From the NCBI GenBank assembly GCA_963514095.1, contig OY741276.1, positions 9,257,264-9,321,263 on the forward strand: a stretch of DNA of 64,000 nt, written 5' to 3'. Of the stretch, positions 55,161-64,000 are shown one piece after another. The first letter of the stretch is position 1. Every line of letters begins with the position of its first letter. A program made the position numbers and the translations under genes. The notes under the pieces are model-generated. The model was not told the origin of the DNA, did no database searches, and was given only the letters and a program-made list of their open reading frames with translations. The stretch is from Eutrigla gurnardus. Lineage: Eukaryota; Chordata; Actinopteri; Perciformes; Triglidae.

Positions 55161-56995
55161 CCCACTAATCTAAATTTCTCATTTAATTTACTGAAAGAGA
55201 AACACAAGGATATGTTTTGACCTAGAAATGAGATTTAACAGTCTGTTGTTCTTTCTTGTGAGTTACGAACGCCTCTTGGGTAGGTCGGATTTGTTTGTTG
55301 CTTTTTAGGCACAAGAACTATATTTTTCCTTTTTGTATTTGTATTGACAAAGTGGTAATCAAGTGATAAGCACATAAGTGCTAGGTTTATGGGCTTTTCC
55401 TTTGTCACTTTGTCTAATGTTGGCTTTTTGCCCATCTTAATTAGCCTAGTCATTAAAATTAAATCACCTCAGATCAGTTCTTCCGAATGTACTTGAAGGA
55501 AAATGTTGTCTACTTGTGTGTGTGTGTGGATGTCATGCAAACCTTACATAACAGACTAAAAGAAAAGGTTCCCCCGAGCAATGTGCTGTGGAAGTGGGAG
55601 AGAAGATTCTTCGCCTTTTTACTGTCAATGCTTACCTCCTTTTCTTTGTCATTTTCTACTCTTTTTTCTGTTCTTGATTTCTCACTACATTTCTCTCCTG
55701 CTGTCTTTGTTTCTTTACAATATGTGAAGGCCATTTGTGTGATGAGTCACTGCTATGTCTCCTGTGGAGCTAACCTTATTCCCTGTGAAAGAGGTTAAAG
55801 GCTACGTGAGAACATTCTCGTTGGTGCACTCTACTTGCTGTTTCTTAGAACACACTGCTCAGTGAGGATGTGTGATTTCGTGCTTTATGTGTGAAAGCAT
55901 ATGTGAAGGTGTACTTCACAGACCGTTTCTGTGTGGGAGTCCCGTGTAAATGACCACAATGGGATGTTGTCTCTTCAAATGATGTAATGAAACTGAAAAA
56001 AAGGTTGTCACCTTCGTGTGTTTTGTTTTTTTGAGAGCCAAGTAAGAATTTGGCACCTCCGTGCTTCCTGCCGAAATGAGATAATGCAAGTTGTACAAGG
56101 AACTCACAAGCACTGTGAGATCAGGAGTGGTGCTGTTGCTGCACGTATATATACGTGCGTCTGCTCTCTTGGATGACACTGATTCCTCTAAAGGGCTCTT
56201 GAAGTTTTAGTCTTATGGTATTGGGTTTTGGAATGCAAGTATAGGATGATGCAGTACACTTTTCTTTCTGCCTGCAAACATCTCAGGCCTGCATGTCAAA
56301 CTACCCGTTGGTAAATTAAAGTGACATTTGCTAGTGTCTTCTAAATAACATATGTTGTTTGATGTCTGTTGATTTGATGCAGTTTCACTTTTCAACATGT
56401 GGTGATTATGCAACATAATGCTTTTTATTTTTCACTTATTTAGGACTGCACTTCTGGTTCCCTCATCTCAAAGTCGATGGGTTTTTTAAATGTGGGTATA
56501 AAGTACTTTTGTAGATCACATCCTGTAACGTCGATGTCACCACATTTGTGAGCTCAGCTGCCTGTTCCAACGTTAAAGACTGCCCTATGTTATACCTTAA
56601 TAGGCCCTTTACACAGCAGCCATTTTGAGCTGACATAGCGAGGTAAACACATGTGGTAAAACACAGGTTTAATTGATAAAATTAATTTTGATCACATTCT
56701 ATTAAGCGGTTCAAAGTCATTCCAGTGAGCCAGCATTCAAAATACCAGGACCCTGGCCCACCTTAATGGAACAGCGCCATAAATAATGATAATAACACCA
56801 TAATTACATTAATTACACCTTATGTTTAACCTGAAATGACATGTCAAAATGACTGCAGTGAAAACCGCCCACGTCTATATACTCTGCAATGTTAATGAGA
56901 CAAATTCAAGGGTACTAAGGAAACAGGAAAGAGGGAATATTAGTAGAGAGTAGTATAGAGGGGATTCAAGAGTAAAATAAGTTGAGAAACGGAGA
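55161..56995. other. No gene seen
   Basis: Plain sequence, short frames only. Confidence 0.55.
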
Positions 56996-57015
56996 GGGGG
57001 GGGGGGGGGGGGGGG
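56996..57015 (+). repeat. G20 homopolymer
   Basis: Twenty consecutive G on the plus strand. Such a run can form G-quadruplexes and is prone to sequencing error, so its true length is uncertain. Confidence 0.9.
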
Positions 57016-57411
57016 ATAAATAACTGGGGAAATAACTTCACATTTCCAGTTTCACTTGTTAATTTGTAAGTAAGACGTGTTTATACATACTGAGTGTGAT
57101 AAGAATCAAACGGACTCAACAACAGCTGACCTCTACATCTAAGCCGAGACGCCAGATGAGCAAAGCCATTAAGATTCTCTTAGAAACTATTTTCCGTCTT
57201 GGATATTCTCTCTACATGGATATTCCTTTTATAAGCCTTCCCATTTAATTTCAAAATCAAAACATGCATCTTTGTTAGAAAACACACAAAAGCTCTGATT
57301 TACCCAGCCCTTCACCCTTTGGTCTTTGCCACTTTACTGTCAGCACAGTATTACTCAGAAGATTAAAAAAAAAGAGAGAAAAGATGATGTTACTCTGCAT
57401 GAGGTGCTCAC
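57016..57411. other. No gene seen
   Basis: Plain sequence between the G run and the candidate exon. Confidence 0.55.
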
Positions 57412-57471
57412 TTCAATGTCCGTCTCCTCAACTCGGGGGGCAAAGGATATGTCCATTTTGTGGGCTGTGGA
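57412..57471 (-). CDS. Candidate internal coding exon, minus strand
   Basis: On the minus strand gacattcag, after a pyrimidine-rich lead (ctccactcatctgaactt), opens exactly 20 codons that end at attgaa before gtgagc. Phase is 0 at both ends, the same as the candidates at 44329 and 41514. The peptide STAHKMDISFAPRVEETDIE mixes charged and hydrophobic residues as a real protein would. I do not recognise it. At 60 nt the open frame alone is weak evidence; the call rests on the two splice sites and the matching phase. The intron to the next candidate would be about 13 kb. Confidence 0.35.
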
Positions 57472-58235
57472 CTGAATGTCAAGTTCAGATGAGTGGAGCT
57501 CTGAGTGAGTTTACACACATTCATGCACACTGATTTACCACCGCACAAGGACGAAGGGATTAACGTCATACTTTTTGGCCCACTGCTGTTTTTTTGCAGA
57601 GATATTTCAGTCATTTTATACATGAGGGAAAGACCTGAAAAAAGGTCACAGGGCTTCTCTCTTTTATTTCGTGAAAATCAGAGAGAAACTTCCGTTGCAG
57701 CTTCTTATCAAAGTGGTTTTGTGTGTCATGAGCCACATAAGTGAACAAACTTTCTAGGTGACGTATTGTGTATTTTCAACTATAGCAGAACCTTGGCAGT
57801 GGACAATTCAGAAATGTTTGCAGTGAATGCCAGTGTTTTTATGAACATGGTTATTGAACGAAAACTATGCTGTTTATTCGTCAAAAAAAGGAATGCAATC
57901 CCGAAACTCTGACATCAAGGTTAAACATGTCCCTTTTCACTCTTAACAAATAGAACAACGCTTATTGCACTGAAGTTTAGCGTCGGACGTGAAACTTGTG
58001 TGACAGAAATGCCAATGACTATAATGAGTGGGAGACGGGGCCGGTACAGGCTGTAGGACAATAATGCCCCATGATCTTTGCTGAAAAGGCCTTGAATGTC
58101 AGTAGAGATGCAACACAACCTTTACTATTTTAGCCTGCTGGTACGTTACAGTATTTTCAAAGCTTTGGATGGGCAGGCAGCTTCTGACATTAAATTGGCT
58201 GCAGTGGCCTGCTTCCCTTTCTCCTTCTGTGTCTC
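57472..58235. other. No gene seen
   Basis: Plain sequence with short frames. Confidence 0.55.
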
Positions 58236-58256
58236 TCGCTCTCTCTCTCTCTCTGT
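58236..58256. repeat. Short (CT)n run
   Basis: About ten CT units in a pyrimidine-rich context. Confidence 0.85.
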
Positions 58257-58517
58257 CTTCCCTTTGTCCTCTCTTCAATCTCTCTACTGGTCAAGTTAAT
58301 GGGTCTTTAACCTTGTGTCAATGAGCTAGGGGCTTTGGTGTGCTCGCCCACACCACGACTGTTCCCTTCCCAATTAGGCAGAGATGCAGGCAGAAGACGG
58401 CTTCAGTGTGTGTTTGTGTGTAAGAGATCCTCAAAACATAGCCTGAGGTGCCGGCAACGAGTGCCATTATTGTCGTTAATGACAAAGATAATGGGATACA
58501 GACCCAAGCAGCCCCCA

Positions 58518-58558
58518 CCACACACACACACACACACACACATACACGCACACACACA
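58518..58558. repeat. (CA)n microsatellite, imperfect
   Basis: CA units with a ta and a cg interruption near the 3' end. Confidence 0.95.
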
Positions 58559-59144
58559 AAACCAGTTCACCCTTCACCCTCCCTACCACAGATATTAATA
58601 ATAATTGTTATAATGCACACAGATTCCCACTGGGGGCTTGTGAAGATAATACAATCAGGAGATTATTAGCATCACCAAACTTGAAGCGATTAATTTTATC
58701 AAGAGATTGCCTGATTTGATAGCGTAGAATTGCGTATGGGTGATGTCTGAGAGATTGTATTAAGCCTGATATTAGTCTGATAAATTATTAAAAGTCTTTG
58801 TCCCTTTGTCTGTAACTAAGAATGACAGTGAACTCGCATGAACTACAAACCAGTTGGTGTTTTGGTCTCTTTGACCAAATAGCCCTCGGAACTAAATCGG
58901 AAGCGCTGCTGAGAAGTTTTTTTTCCAGACTTGTTTGCATTTCCCCTGAGATCTTAAGGACCGTGAAGATAAGCCAAATTAGACCAATAAAAGATTAATT
59001 GTGTACCACTATTAAAAGGGTTTTGGAAAGGAGATGTGCAGAGTTTATAAAGAGAGACTAAAAACAGCATAGAGGTTGGATTATTGTGTGCAAAGAACTC
59101 ATGACTGTTTATCACTACAGCTTTTGATTCAGTACATAATATAT
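58559..59144. other. No gene seen
   Basis: AT-rich sequence with several ATTA words (58.65-58.80 kb) and a 7-bp hairpin (tttggtc...gaccaaa near 58.86 kb). A regulatory role is possible but unsupported. Confidence 0.45.
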
Positions 59145-59490
59145 TTTCCCTCCCTAGGGATAGGACAATATAGGATTTTATTACAGATCGGGATAAAAAA
59201 CATTGTGGTTTGCATTATCGGGATAAAGAGTGAATTGAAAATGCTGAATAACTATAAAATACAGGAATTGCATTGAGAAATACAATTGCTATTAAAAAAA
59301 TTGGAATTTATAAAATATAATTTATTCTTTATTTGATTGATTTGATTTATGATCACCTTATTTAAAAATGTTCACTAAAAACTATGTCCGTTAAAGAAAG
59401 ATGTGTGTCCTATGTGATTAAAATATTTGTCTCACCAGTATGTTTGAGTGCCATATTAAGGGTTTTAAGCATATTTTGATGATTATCAGG
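59145..59490 (-). mobile_element. Interspersed repeat family 'gatgat/atgcttaaaac', copy 2, inverted
   Basis: The stretch near 59461-59482 (gttttaagcatattttgatg plus at) is the exact reverse complement of part of the 24.7 kb copy, and flanking words also agree. The left end holds gggatagg and 'cagatcgggataaaaaac', comparable to the 'attatcccga' end of copy 1. Non-coding. Confidence 0.5.
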
Positions 59491-60540
59491 TTAGTGTATG
59501 AACCCGAAAAACACCCAAACAATTATGCTGTGATTTGATTGCAATATACAGTTAAAAAAGGCTGCAGTTATAACAACATAATGACATAATGACAATTTGT
59601 AAAAAGGGTTAGTCAAAGTCATGGTTTGATATGTCTGTCCGTTAGCTCAATAACTTAAACGGTAATAAAATACCTTCAGGTCCAAGAAAGGTTCTTTGAA
59701 AAGCTGGAGGATACAGCTTTTCTTTATACTGCACAAAATAATCTATACTCCCTCTACCAAGTGTTCTGTCATCATGACAAATCATTGTACATTTTCTCAT
59801 TCTGACCAGCACGCACACACTGACACACTCGCATCCACACATTCAGAAGTGTTTTGCGAGCCAATTATTTTAAGTACAATTTTACACTTAATTGATTTGC
59901 CTGCTTAAATCAAGCATAAAAAATCCTGAAGGCACTTCTGTCACAAGTGAAAAACAGAGATAGTGCGTCAGTGTGTACTCACATTTGTTTGTTTTTCTGC
60001 AGATCGACTGAAACTAAGTGTTTGTTTGTGTGAGTTATGGGGTTGGCATCCTGCAGCATGAGTACCCTCTCCACCACCACCAAATCCAACTTAGAGCTTT
60101 CCCCCCCGCAGAGATGTTTTGGAAGGAGGGAGTTTGTGCCCGTGTGTGTGTGTGTTTGTGTGTAGGCGTGTGTGCCGTGGTGTCTGAGGGGGCGGGTTAT
60201 AGGGAGGAAAAGGAGTTGAGGGGGGTTGGTGGAGGAGATAAGAGGGCATTATCTGCCCCGCTCATTCTCTCTTTCCACCAGCGAGGGGTCTGGTGCCTTA
60301 TCCCTGCCTCCTGCTCAGTGGGTCGCCTTCACAGTCTGAGGGAAACTGATGGATGTCACACAATCACGCACGCGCTCATTGTCACTGTTACTTTGCCTCA
60401 CTTCCACAAACAACATCAGACACTTTCACACAATTACATGTCTGCACTGGCATACAAACGCACACAGAGTGGGAGGGACTGTGTCACTCTCACACCAACA
60501 CTCAAAATACTTTCTCTGTTTCACATGCACATGCTCCAAC

Positions 60541-60544
<4 letters not shown>
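59491..60544. other. No firm gene
   Basis: A 242-codon plus frame at 60018-60746 is the longest in the window. It runs through TG-, CA- and G-rich low-complexity DNA (Val-Cys and Thr-His runs) and has no domain. A minus segment at 59674-59728 between gtgcag and gtattt reads YKEKLYPPAFQRTFLGPE, but it is short and isolated. Confidence 0.5.

Positions 60545-60572
<28 letters not shown>
60545..60572. repeat. (AC)14 microsatellite
   Basis: A perfect AC run. Confidence 0.96.
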
Positions 60573-60575
<3 letters not shown>

Positions 60576-60787
60576 AAAACACTAAAAGTGTCTCTTGGGG
60601 GTTGTTGCAAGGCTAGACAGACAGCTTATTATCACACTGTAAAGCGCAAATTTCAAAGGCAGAACAAAACAAGATGCAGTGTGGAAAAAAACACGAGGGG
60701 AGATGAGGGGAGGGAAGAGACCAAAAGGAAACAGGAAAAAATCTAAAAATGAAACACTGATGGCAAAAATGGAGAAAAGGGGACACA

Positions 60788-60985
60788 TATGCCGCATTTC
60801 CACTGAATGATGGTTTTTGGTTTTCCATTAGTAAACGTTCTGGCTAGCACCTGGTACCTTTTTTTTTGGTACCACCTTAGTTGAGGGTCCAAGGGAGCGA
60901 GTGCTACTATGCAGTTCAAACACTGCAGACTACTGATTGGTCGGAGAGAATTGTCACTAGAGCGACATGGGACATCCTGCACAAA
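60788..60985. mobile_element. Diverged MITE-like repeat with ggtacc pair
   Basis: The words catatgccgcatttccactg, 'ctagcacctggtacc' and a second 'ggtaccacc' after a T run, then 'cagttcaaacactgcagac' and 'ctgattggtcggagagaatt', follow the order of an abundant fish non-autonomous DNA element. No matching right terminal repeat is visible, so the copy may be truncated. Confidence 0.45.
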
Positions 60986-61170
60986 CCCTCTGTTTAAATA
61001 CCAGAGCTACTGCCAATAGCGGCCTAAATCTTTTACTCAATCAACCCAGAATTTAAAATACTGCAACCCACAAAACTGCAGCGTATAATTTATGAATTGT
61101 AGATGTTCTGCTGTTTAGTTGTCAATGAAAAGTTTAAACAAGTGTGTGGTTGAAAACTATCTACAGTGGG

Positions 61171-61189
61171 AAAAAAAAAAAAAAAAAAA
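61171..61189 (+). repeat. A19 homopolymer
   Basis: Nineteen A. It could be the tail of a retroposed sequence, but nothing recognisable precedes it. Confidence 0.9.
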
Positions 61190-61893
61190 GAGGATCTGGA
61201 ACCAAAAGTGAGTTAATCGACAAGCAAAACCATGCAATGGAAATTACTCAAGAGTGCAAAATAGTCGTAAGGGTGTATTACAAGGATTCAAGGACAAAGG
61301 ATATAAGGAGAGAAGCAGGGCAGTGGAAGGAGACAGCTGTTTTGCCTCAGCACTGGTCCTGGCCTTTAATTTCGCTCACAGCAGGGTCGAAGTTATCAGC
61401 CTTCATCTGAGGGAGAGCTTTTTTAATTGAGTACAGTGCTGTTATCGGTCACATATTTTACTTTACTTTAAAAGCAACAGACTAATCATGGTCTTTGTAA
61501 GCAGGAGGCTTTTTACATGATAAGAGAAGAAAGGAGACATAATGAAAAAACAGGGCTAATTACGGCAATCTGTGTAACATTTACAAGGGAGGTGTGCAGG
61601 ACACAACGTATTCATTTGGAAATGCCATCAATTTATTGCAAGACAAGCCTTTTGTTTTGTGTCTAGCAGCAAGCAAGCAAGTTGAACTAGTTATTGGAAT
61701 GATTTCTTATGTCCGTTGTAAAATATCTGAAATTTCACATACATGTTAGCAGAATGAGGAATATCACTTTTTGTATTCAGTGGTAGTCGCTTATAGTCCA
61801 ATCACGTCAATAATCCACACACTCGTTTAGCGATAAAATTATTTTAGAGTAAAGCTATTCGCCGATGATACTTCGTATCTGTAAAGCATTACT
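61190..61893. other. No gene seen
   Basis: Plain sequence. Confidence 0.55.
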
Positions 61894-62226
61894 TTAGATC
61901 TTTAATGTTAGCTGCATCTTTGGCCTTTCCGGTTGAGATTTTCCGCCCATTTTTGTGCAGTTAACCGTTTCTGAGATGTTTCTGAAATGGACTTCAATGC
62001 GTCTGGTGGAATCACAAGCGGTTCTCAAGTGGCCGCGATCAGCTTTGACGGCCGCTTCACAGCTAGAACCCATGTGTTGGGCCTGGTGGAATCCGAATGT
62101 GGTGTGTTTGAAGCTCTGTGTGTGTAGATTAGCGGTGTTGCCTCCAGATGCTGCCACCTTCATCAGACAGAGGTTACAGATTGCTTCATTAACGTTATCA
62201 CGTTCCTTTTTAGTATTTGGTTTCAA
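61894..62226 (-). pseudogene. hAT/ZBED-type BED zinc-finger fragment
   Basis: The minus strand is open for 110 codons. Residues 14-43 carry a BED-finger pattern: EAICNLCLMKV with the Cys pair at 17 and 20, then GGNTANL at 28-34, and His at 35 and 41. The phrase 'C-x2-C ... GGNT(S/A)NL' is the hallmark of BED fingers at the N-terminus of hAT transposases and the host ZBED proteins derived from them. The expected HL pair after the Asn-Leu is degraded (HTQSFKH), and the sequence beyond residue 45 shows no family trait and no catalytic core, so this is a broken fragment. Known: BED fingers bind DNA. Inferred: an old hAT insertion in minus orientation. Confidence 0.55.
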
Positions 62227-62399
62227 TCTGTAATATTGACAAATAGGTGCCTTTTGTTTTTCACTTTGACACCAGATCCTCCTCCATCATGTTGTCTGCT
62301 CTCATCATGTGATAAGTGAAATCGGACTCCAGCTACCCTGTGCTGCGAATCCCCTTTCAGAGTCAGTTCTATTTATTTGATGCGAAAATGAACTCAATG

Positions 62400-62403
<4 letters not shown>

Positions 62404-62431
<28 letters not shown>

Positions 62432-62432
62432 C
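62404..62432. repeat. (TA)14 microsatellite
   Basis: A perfect TA run. Confidence 0.97.
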
Positions 62433-62952
62433 TAAAAAGAAAAGCTATACGAGGGTATGGGCAGTGTGCAAGTAGGCTAATGTAATCTGTGTATGCTGGA
62501 ACACAGTGCAACATTGATAACGGACTACTGGGGCAAGCTTAGTGTGTTAATCGGTTATTGTAGGTCCCACTGGAGCCCCAGAGATGAATTATTACAGTGT
62601 GTGACTCAAATGAATGAAACACTTTACTGTGTTACTTAAACTGTAACAGACATCCCCTGAACTCGTCGACTCACTTATCCCATTCATAGTACATAAAACT
62701 GGCCTTAAACATAGCAAAACAAACGTTTTCTTTCTTGCGCATATTCGCGTGGACACACACACACACAGACACAGACACACACACTATCTTGTAATATTAA
62801 TGCATATTGTCTTGTATATATTGTATATATATTGTAATGTCTTTAATGTCTAAACATATACACATTTTGGGTTGTAGTACATTTTTGTATATTTCATAAA
62901 ACTAAATTAATGAATTAGCTGTTGTTATCAAGTGACTAAATATAGAGAACAG
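62433..62952. other. No gene; short CA-rich patch
   Basis: Contains an imperfect CA-rich patch at 62751-62784 and otherwise plain AT-rich sequence up to the transposon end. Confidence 0.55.
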
Positions 62953-63919
62953 GGCCCGGTTTCCCGAAGCCTTCTTAAAGCCTTCTTAACGCTACGTCAT
63001 TCGTAACCCCTACTTAGAGTTCCTACTTAACATTTCACGTGTTTCCCGGAACGTTCTTTGCTACGAATCTCTTTCGTACATCATTTTAAGTCATTCATGA
63101 AGAAAATAAAAATAAAATACGCATGCATTTCATCACAAGGCTAAGCTTTACCTCAACCTCAAAAGTAGTAGTCAAAGTCGAGGCATGCACAATCCTGCAA
63201 GCAATTTGGGAAATTGGCACATCGTCAAACAATTAAAAAATGTCATAAATGGACGCCGGTGACGGTTGTGAACGGTGGCAAAACTGTGGCAGCGATACAA
63301 CGTATCCTCGTGCTGAACCAAAGACGTCGCCGTCCTCGGAGCCGTTGGAATACATAATTTCATAAGGATCAACTTCAATCCCATGGATATATAGACCGAT
63401 GCGGCTATATTGCATAAATTTAGACTACAACGGCAACAAATACGCATGTAATTAAGGCTGTAATTGGCTCAATCTCCTCCGCTGTTTCTATATTTATTAT
63501 ATCTTTTTTTAAATCAGTACATGGTTTCGACCATGGTTAAATAAATGTTTAGGCCTAGAAGGATTTCTAGCAATGTTTTATTCGCAAACACTGCAATAGA
63601 CTACATTTTATAATATAATGTTGTCATGAAATGGAAAATCGTACTCTGAGCAATCTATTTCAGCACTTTCTTTATGGACAGCGCTGTGTACGTACGACAC
63701 GTGTCGAGTGTTTCTTCGTGTTTCTTAAGAAGAGTGTTCTTAGTGTTTCTTAAGAAGAGTGTTTCTTAAGAAGCACTCTTCTTAAGTGTGAGTGTTTCTT
63801 AAGAAGACTCCTAAGAGACCGCTCGGGAACCACGACTATAGAGGTAAACAACCTTGGTAAGTCATAACGTAGGAGTCTTCGTAGTTCGCTAAGAGTGGAC
63901 GTTATCGGGAAACCGGGCC
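62953..63919. mobile_element. Non-autonomous DNA transposon, PIF/Harbinger-like, 967 bp
   Basis: The left end ggcccggtttcccga (62953-62967) is the exact reverse complement of the right end (63905-63919). The trinucleotide CAG flanks both sides (62950-62952 and 63920-63922) and is a candidate target-site duplication; if it is not, the inverted match extends one base more on each side. A 3-bp duplication is characteristic of the PIF/Harbinger superfamily. The body is GC-richer than the surroundings and holds a 91-codon minus frame (63172-63447) that I do not recognise, so no intact transposase is present. Near the right end is a cluster of cttaagaagagtg and its complement, including a perfect 13-bp stem (63749-63761 with 63774-63786), like subterminal repeats bound by transposase. 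The 'gggcccggtttcccga' terminus is a wording I know from many fish genomes. Confidence 0.75.
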
Positions 63920-64000
63920 CAGAGCATTTTCCCACTTACTGTTTCACAGAAAATAAAGGAAAAGGGAAAGAAGTTTTTACTTCTTTGTGAAGCAGATCTA

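Noticed and set aside
60018..60746. 242-codon plus-strand frame, the longest in the window
   Set aside because: Its length comes from TG-, G- and CA-rich low-complexity DNA (Val-Cys and Thr-His runs). It has no domain, and the only splice-like site in front opens a frame with early stops.

Overview
This window looks like non-coding DNA from a ray-finned fish, most likely a spiny-rayed teleost. It is AT-rich and has no dense gene content on either strand. It carries an unusually large number of long (TG)n/(CA)n arrays. It also holds several diverged interspersed sequences whose wording I recognise from teleost introns and intergenic DNA: a 'cancel-out' block with the phrase ctaagctaagctaa, a 'ctgtgacctcac...ggccataactca' block, and a tRNA-derived SINE. 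There is no operon, no bacterial signal, no CRISPR array and no rRNA or tRNA gene. Family recognition is from memory; no search was run.

Layout. From 1 to about 17.2 kb the window is mostly plain sequence with small inverted repeats, one GC-rich exon-like island (about 3.9-4.1 kb) and a probable transposon remnant near 9.3 kb. From 17.2 to 20.4 kb come two fish interspersed repeats and a cluster of six dinucleotide arrays. In their midst is a well-formed plus-strand candidate coding exon (19805-19970) whose donor runs straight into a (CA)n array. At 28.4-29.2 kb lie two plus-strand terminal-exon candidates (28421-28588 and 29122-29222). They give two different C-termini, and only the second is phase-compatible with the 19.8 kb exon. 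I read 19.8-29.3 kb as the 3' part of a plus-strand gene that I cannot name.

From 29.3 to 41 kb I see no firm gene. This stretch holds a possible first exon (34237-34311), a 17/26-bp minisatellite, a CCAAT/GC-box cluster near 35.2 kb, and a diverged direct duplication (35768 and 36472) of about 90 bp. From 41.5 to 57.5 kb the minus strand holds three phase-0 exon candidates (57412-57471, 44329-44436, 41514-41774). The last ends in a stop codon with a poly(A) signal 0.3 kb beyond. They could be the 3' end of one minus-strand gene, which would make the two genes convergent. I do not recognise that protein either.

The right end (60.8-64 kb) is transposon-rich. It has a diverged MITE-like block, a minus-strand BED-finger fragment of hAT/ZBED type, and a nearly intact 967-bp element with 15-bp perfect terminal inverted repeats and a CAG duplication, in the style of PIF/Harbinger. 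I found no convincing new biological system. The most useful leads are the alternative C-termini beside a CA-repeat, the unnamed minus-strand gene and the duplicated non-coding element.
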